Source: Paenibacillus phoenicis
GTDB taxonomy: Bacteria; Bacillota; Bacilli; Paenibacillales; Paenibacillaceae
Direction of reading: 5' to 3'
Length of the DNA: 64,000 nt
Assembly: GCF_034718895.1 (NCBI RefSeq)
Contig: NZ_JAYERP010000001.1
Coordinates: 558,001-622,000 of the forward strand
The first letter of the stretch is position 1. The number at the start of each line of letters is the position of its first letter. The notes below the pieces were generated by a model. That model worked only from the letters and a program-made list of their open reading frames with translations, searched no databases and was not told the origin of the DNA. Of this stretch, positions 60,407 through 64,000 are shown one piece after another. The position numbers and the translations under genes are program-made.

Positions 60407-61550
60407 AATGGCGCGGAGGAAGGGGCCCAAGATACTGCAAATATTGGCATTCGATACGCCCGTTGTACAGCTTGCGGCGCTTGTCCGCTTTGCGCTGGAA
60501 GTCGTGCTCGAACTGCTTGGTCGGAGTCAGCGCGAAAAAGGACCATGTCGGCAGTCCGGCCATCACTCTCCCAAGCTGGGCGATCAGCTTGCGCACTTCC
60601 TTCTCTTCACCAATCCGCTCTCCGTAAGGCGGGTTGGTGATCATCACGCCGTAATCGCCCTGCGGCTGGATCTTGGCGGCAGGCATGCAGGCGAACCGGA
60701 TTTCGTTCGCCAGCCCGGCGCTTTTGGCCGCGGCTTTGGCGATTTCGATCGCGGCCGGGTCAATGTCGCTGCCTGCGATGTTCAGCGGCACGTCATCCCG
60801 TACCGCGTCAATCGCCTCGTCGCGCGCTTGCTGCCACAGCTCTGGCGGTACAACCGGCCAAAGCTCGGCGTTAAACGTGCGCCGCAAGCCCGGCGCGATG
60901 TTCCAGCCGATCATCGCCGCCTCGATCGGCAGCGTCCCCGAACCGCAGCACGGGTCGTAGAACGGGCGCACCGGGTTTTGATTCCAGCGGCTGAGCAGGA
61001 TCATCGCCGCCGCCATCGTCTCCTTGAGCGGTGCTTCGGTCGCGTGCTTGCGGTAGCCGCGCTTATGCAGCGCCGGACCGGTGGTATCCAGTGTCAGCAG
61101 CGCCTTGTCGTTGAGCAGGTTCACTTCGATCACGTAGCGCGGTCCGGTTTCTTCGAACCACTCGGTATGATAGGATTGCTTCAGCTTTTCGACAATTGCC
61201 TTTTTAACAATCCCCTGACACGCCGGCACACTGCTGAGCTGCGATTTGTGCGAGCGGCCCTCCACCGGAAACTCCCCGTTGGCCGGGATAAAATCCTGCC
61301 AAGGCAGTGCTTTGGTACCCTCAAACAGCTCGTCAAAGGTGACGGCAGTAAACTCGCCCATTTTGATGAGGACGCGGTCCGAGGTTCTGAGCCACAAATT
61401 GCAACGGCAAATGTCGATCAAATCTCCGGTAAAATTCACCCGGCCGTTCTCCACAGCCGTATCTTCATAACCTAATTCTTTTAATTCACGCGCCACCACG
61501 GCTTCCAGGCCCATCGGGGCGGTTGCGATCAGTTGCAAAGGTCCAGCCAT
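60405..61550 (-). CDS. THUMP-domain 23S rRNA methyltransferase (RlmL/YpsC type)
   Basis: A 381-residue methyltransferase. The N-terminal THUMP/ferredoxin-like domain (5-170) binds RNA. The methyltransferase has the SAM motif YDPCCGSGTLPIEAAMI and catalytic VMITNPPYGERI. It resembles B. subtilis YpsC and the N2-guanine-methylating half of RlmL, acting on 23S rRNA. I chose ATG 61550 (MAGPLQLIATAPMGLEAVV); the frame is open further upstream without RBS. GGAG is 14 bases away, so the RBS is loose. Confidence 0.9.
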   Translation of the reverse strand: MAGPLQLIATAPMGLEAVVARELKELGYEDTAVENGRVNFTGDLIDICRCNLWLRTSDRVLIKMGEFTAVTFDELFEGTKALPWQDFIPANGEFPVEGRSHKSQLSSVPACQGIVKKAIVEKLKQSYHTEWFEETGPRYVIEVNLLNDKALLTLDTTGPALHKRGYRKHATEAPLKETMAAAMILLSRWNQNPVRPFYDPCCGSGTLPIEAAMIGWNIAPGLRRTFNAELWPVVPPELWQQARDEAIDAVRDDVPLNIAGSDIDPAAIEIAKAAAKSAGLANEIRFACMPAAKIQPQGDYGVMITNPPYGERIGEEKEVRKLIAQLGRVMAGLPTWSFFALTPTKQFEHDFQRKADKRRKLYNGRIECQYLQYLGPLPPRH

Positions 61551-61688
61551 ATTTACGTCAATCACTCCAGCTTCGCATAGACTTGTGAGAATAGCGGAAA
61601 AACCATACAATTCAGTATAGGCCAATGTCCAACAAGTTACAAACGGTTCTTCGATTAAGGAATGAACGGATGAAAGGAAGATTAATCC

Positions 61689-62318
61689 ATGCTGACACCG
61701 GAAGAATACGGTGATGAATTATATGCCAAGGATGAAGTGCTGGAACGGGTGACCGAATCGATCGCAAACCATGGGATGCGGGATGTGTCGATTGCACCGG
61801 GATATGGGCGGCTGCTGACGCTGTTAGTTAAGCTGGCTGGAGCCAAATCCGTGCTGGAGATCGGTGCGCTGGGCGGGTACAGCGGCATCTGCATGGCGCG
61901 GGGATTACCTGCGGACGGGCGGCTCGTGTCCCTGGAGCTGAAGGAGGAGAACGCCGAGCTGGCGCGGAGCAATTTGCAAGAAGCTGGATTCGGGCAGATG
62001 GTGGAATATATGGTAGGCCCCGCGCTGGACAGCTTGCATACCTTGGAGCAACGGGGGGAGCGGTTTGATTTCTTTTTGATTGATGCGGATAAGGAAAACT
62101 ACCCGAACTATCTCGAATATGCGATCAAGCTGGCGAAACCGGGGGCGCTGATTGCCGGCGACAATATCCTGCTGCGCGGTCGGACGTTAAATCCGGACAA
62201 AAACGGGCCGTCGGTGCAGGCGATGCGCAGGTTCAACGAGATGATCGCCCGAGACGAGCGGCTGATCAGCACGCTGCTGCCGGCGTATGACGGGCTGGCG
62301 CTGGCGATGGTGAAATAA
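61689..62318 (+). CDS. O-methyltransferase family protein
   Basis: A 209-residue SAM-dependent O-methyltransferase of the caffeoyl-CoA/catechol type. SAM motif VLEIGALGGYSGICMA, LVSLELKEENAELARSNL and the metal-binding FFLIDADKENYPNY and AGDNILLRGR are visible. B. subtilis TrmR (YrrM) is of the same superfamily but is not close enough to assign. Natural substrate unknown. GAAAGGAAGATTAATCC precedes the ATG. Divergent from the rRNA methyltransferase. Confidence 0.88.
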   Translation: MLTPEEYGDELYAKDEVLERVTESIANHGMRDVSIAPGYGRLLTLLVKLAGAKSVLEIGALGGYSGICMARGLPADGRLVSLELKEENAELARSNLQEAGFGQMVEYMVGPALDSLHTLEQRGERFDFFLIDADKENYPNYLEYAIKLAKPGALIAGDNILLRGRTLNPDKNGPSVQAMRRFNEMIARDERLISTLLPAYDGLALAMVK

Positions 62319-62349
62319 GGCATCCGACAAGAAACATAAGATAGACAAG

Positions 62350-62379
62350 AACCTGCTGGAATGGCGGGTTTTTTGATGT
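62350..62379 (+). terminator. O-methyltransferase gene terminator
   Basis: AACCTGC pairs with GCGGGTT (one G-U), followed by TTTTG. Short stem. Confidence 0.6.
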
Positions 62380-62426
62380 GGCAAGTTGCCAAGAATGCAC
62401 TATTTTTTACAAAAAATAAATAATTG

Positions 62427-62456
62427 TTCACAAAAATGCAGCAAATCGTGTATAAT
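62427..62456 (+). promoter_or_regulatory. Candidate promoter of the LPMO gene
   Basis: TTCACA (62427-62432) and TATAAT (62451-62456), 18 bp apart, leave a leader of about 230 nt before the LPMO gene. I see no GEMM (c-di-GMP) signature in the leader. The 374 bp gap holds nothing else that I can name. Confidence 0.55.
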
Positions 62457-62692
62457 TTGGACATCAGCAATATTCCCCATAATTAACATCCTCTTCTATT
62501 CTTGTTAATTCCCTTCATGATCTCACGGCGAAATGAACTTACGGTATAAGCTCCTTTGGGGGTTTATATATACTTCCTTCAGAAAGGGGGGCGTTTAGGG
62601 TTCCTGCAGAAGGTATGTAGAAGGTAGAATCTGAAATGCACAGCCAAGGATCAGACACAAGGCACATTTCCAATTTCAAAGGAGGGACAAGC

Positions 62693-64000
62693 ATGACTTC
62701 AACACGGCTAGCACAATCGTTAGTTTTGAAGGCGCTTACTTCTTTGTTGGTCATGGTGATTGCTGGAATCGGAATGATCCTGTTATCGGAACAAGCTTCG
62801 GCCCACGGCTGGGTGGACGGGCCGGCAAGCCGGGCGATCTTGTGCAAAAACGGCCAGAATACGGACTGCGGTGCGATCGTGTACGAGCCTCAAAGCTTGG
62901 AAGCGCCCAAGGGCTTCCCCAATTCCGGCCCGGCGGATGGGAAGATCGCCAGCGCAAATGGAGCTTTCCCCAAACTTGATGAGCAGTCGGCTAACCGCTG
63001 GACCAAAGTGAACATCTCGGCTGGTACGAACACCTTCACCTGGAAATTTACCGCTCCCCATGCTACGGCAAACTGGAAATATTACATGACGAAGCCGGGC
63101 TGGGACCCTAATGCCCCGTTAACGCGCAATTCCTTTGATCTGACACCGTTTTGCACGGTTAACTATGGCGGTGTGCAGCCTCCGTTTACGTATTCGCATA
63201 CTTGCAACGTACCGGCGCGGACAGGGTACCATGTCATCTTAGCCGTTTGGGAGATCGCCGATACCGCGAATGCCTTCTACAACGTAATTGACGTGGATTT
63301 TGGCGGCGGCAATTCAGGGGACACGACCGCTCCAACGGCGCCGACTGATCTGACGGCTACGGCGGTCACCTCGAACTCGGTTACGCTGGGCTGGAACGCC
63401 TCCAGTGATAATGTTGGCGTCACCGGCTATCGGATTTATAACGGCAGCAACCTGGTCGCCACTGTATCGGGATCGACGCTTAGCCATACCGTGACCGGGC
63501 TGAATGCGAACACGTCCTACACGTTTACCGTCAGGGCGGTGGATGGAGCGGGCAACAGCTCCTCGCCCAGCAATTCGGTGACGGTGACGACAAGCCCGGC
63601 CGCTAACGATCCCGAGGCTCCTTCGGCTCCCGGCAACCTGCATGTCATGGGGACAGCTACGTCCTCCAGCGTGACGTTAATGTGGAATGCTTCCAGTGAC
63701 AATGTGGGTGTAACAGGCTACCGGATTTATCGCGGATCCACCTTGTCCGTCACTGTGCCTGGGACGCAGACCAGCTTTACGGTAACGGGACTTAGCGCTG
63801 CGACTTCGTATACGTTCACCGTTCGTGCGATTGATGCGGCCGGCAACGAATCGGCAGCCAGCAACGCGGTGCAAGTGACGACAGCGTCAGCCCCCGCCGC
63901 GCAGCCTTGGGCCCCCAATACCGCTTATGCGGTAGGGGAATTGGTCAGTTACAACGGGGCGATCTACGAATGCCGCCAGGCCCATACTTCCCTAGTAGGC
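62693..64000 (+). CDS. Chitin-active lytic polysaccharide monooxygenase (AA10), runs off the end
   Basis: A secreted copper enzyme that cleaves chitin chains oxidatively. The signal peptide (1-36) ends QASA, so the mature protein begins with H37 (HGWVDGP), one half of the copper histidine brace. The second histidine is in [12 protein letters not shown] and the axial aromatic in NVIDVDF. Two fibronectin type III repeats follow (about 205-295 and 305-400), then a CBM5/12 chitin-binding module ([20 protein letters not shown]) cut by the window end. AAAGGAGGGACAAGC precedes the ATG. The stop codon is outside. Confidence 0.93.
   Translation, partial: MTSTRLAQSLVLKALTSLLVMVIAGIGMILLSEQASAHGWVDGPASRAILCKNGQNTDCGAIVYEPQSLEAPKGFPNSGPADGKIASANGAFPKLDEQSANRWTKVNISAGTNTFTWKFTAPHATANWKYYMTKPGWDPNAPLTRNSFDLTPFCTVNYGGVQPPFTYSHTCNVPARTGYHVILAVWEIADTANAFYNVIDVDFGGGNSGDTTAPTAPTDLTATAVTSNSVTLGWNASSDNVGVTGYRIYNGSNLVATVSGSTLSHTVTGLNANTSYTFTVRAVDGAGNSSSPSNSVTVTTSPAANDPEAPSAPGNLHVMGTATSSSVTLMWNASSDNVGVTGYRIYRGSTLSVTVPGTQTSFTVTGLSAATSYTFTVRAIDAAGNESAASNAVQVTTASAPAAQPWAPNTAYAVGELVSYNGAIYECRQAHTSLVG

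Noticed and set aside
62457..62692. c-di-GMP (GEMM) riboswitch before the LPMO gene
   Set aside because: ATGCACAGCC looks slightly like the conserved core, but the second conserved strand (GACGCAAAGCC type) is absent.

Overview
The window looks like a chromosomal segment of a spore-forming, low-to-mid GC Firmicute, most likely a Paenibacillus. The evidence is the gene order, which follows Bacillus subtilis ytpI-ytrI-ytrH-dnaE-accDA-pyk-fxsA-ytvI-citZ-icd-phoPR-polA-mutM-coaE-nrdR, together with spore genes (alpha/beta SASP, a YjcZ-type peptide, gerA and gerC remnants, YtrH/YtrI/YtvI), strong AGGAGG ribosome binding sites, frequent GTG/TTG starts, and a terminal chitin-active LPMO with FnIII repeats. 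The genus is an inference; no rRNA is present.

Layout. 1-9.2 kb: tail of an unknown gene, ytpI, the sporulation pair ytrH-ytrI (minus), dnaE, a gene-free 0.8 kb stretch full of repeats, a PgpA-like gene, a small protein, accD-accA. 9.3-16.6 kb: pyk, thioesterase, fxsA, ytvI (minus), citZ, icd, a membrane protein. pfkA and mdh are absent from their usual Bacillus positions. 16.7-19.1 kb: XRE regulator, glycosyltransferase, SDR oxidoreductase. 19.3-36.3 kb: a large phosphate block: class I fumarase-phoR, phoP, a soluble chemoreceptor-like protein, pstB-phoU, then polA-mutM-coaE-lytic transglycosylase, SASP, nrdR, then pstS-pstC-pstA-pstB. Four promoters in this block carry the same PhoP-box layout: hexamers every 11 bp, then 9 bp to the -10 hexamer.

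36.4-49.3 kb is a decay zone: DedA and small spore genes, DinB and WYL-regulator fragments, an intact sugar ABC importer operon (minus), a broken TetR-ABC exporter cluster carrying an IS110-type element, argS with a T-box leader (minus), and a ruined gerA-gerC pair. 49.3-64 kb: a nuclease-like/winged-helix protein, repeats, VOC protein, tRNA-Ala, yut-like small genes, murI, lipid kinase, TraX, HesB-like and YuzB proteins, an FtsW-like pseudogene, LTA synthase, an rRNA methyltransferase, an O-methyltransferase and the LPMO, which runs off the end.

The most unusual structure is a dispersed palindromic element of 182-195 bp, present three times (5.4, 50.1 and 58.1 kb). Each copy has four 23-24-mers in forward-forward-reverse-reverse order with a 50 or 51 bp pitch and exact mirror symmetry. 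Two copies lie beside minisatellites with 17 bp or 18 bp units.
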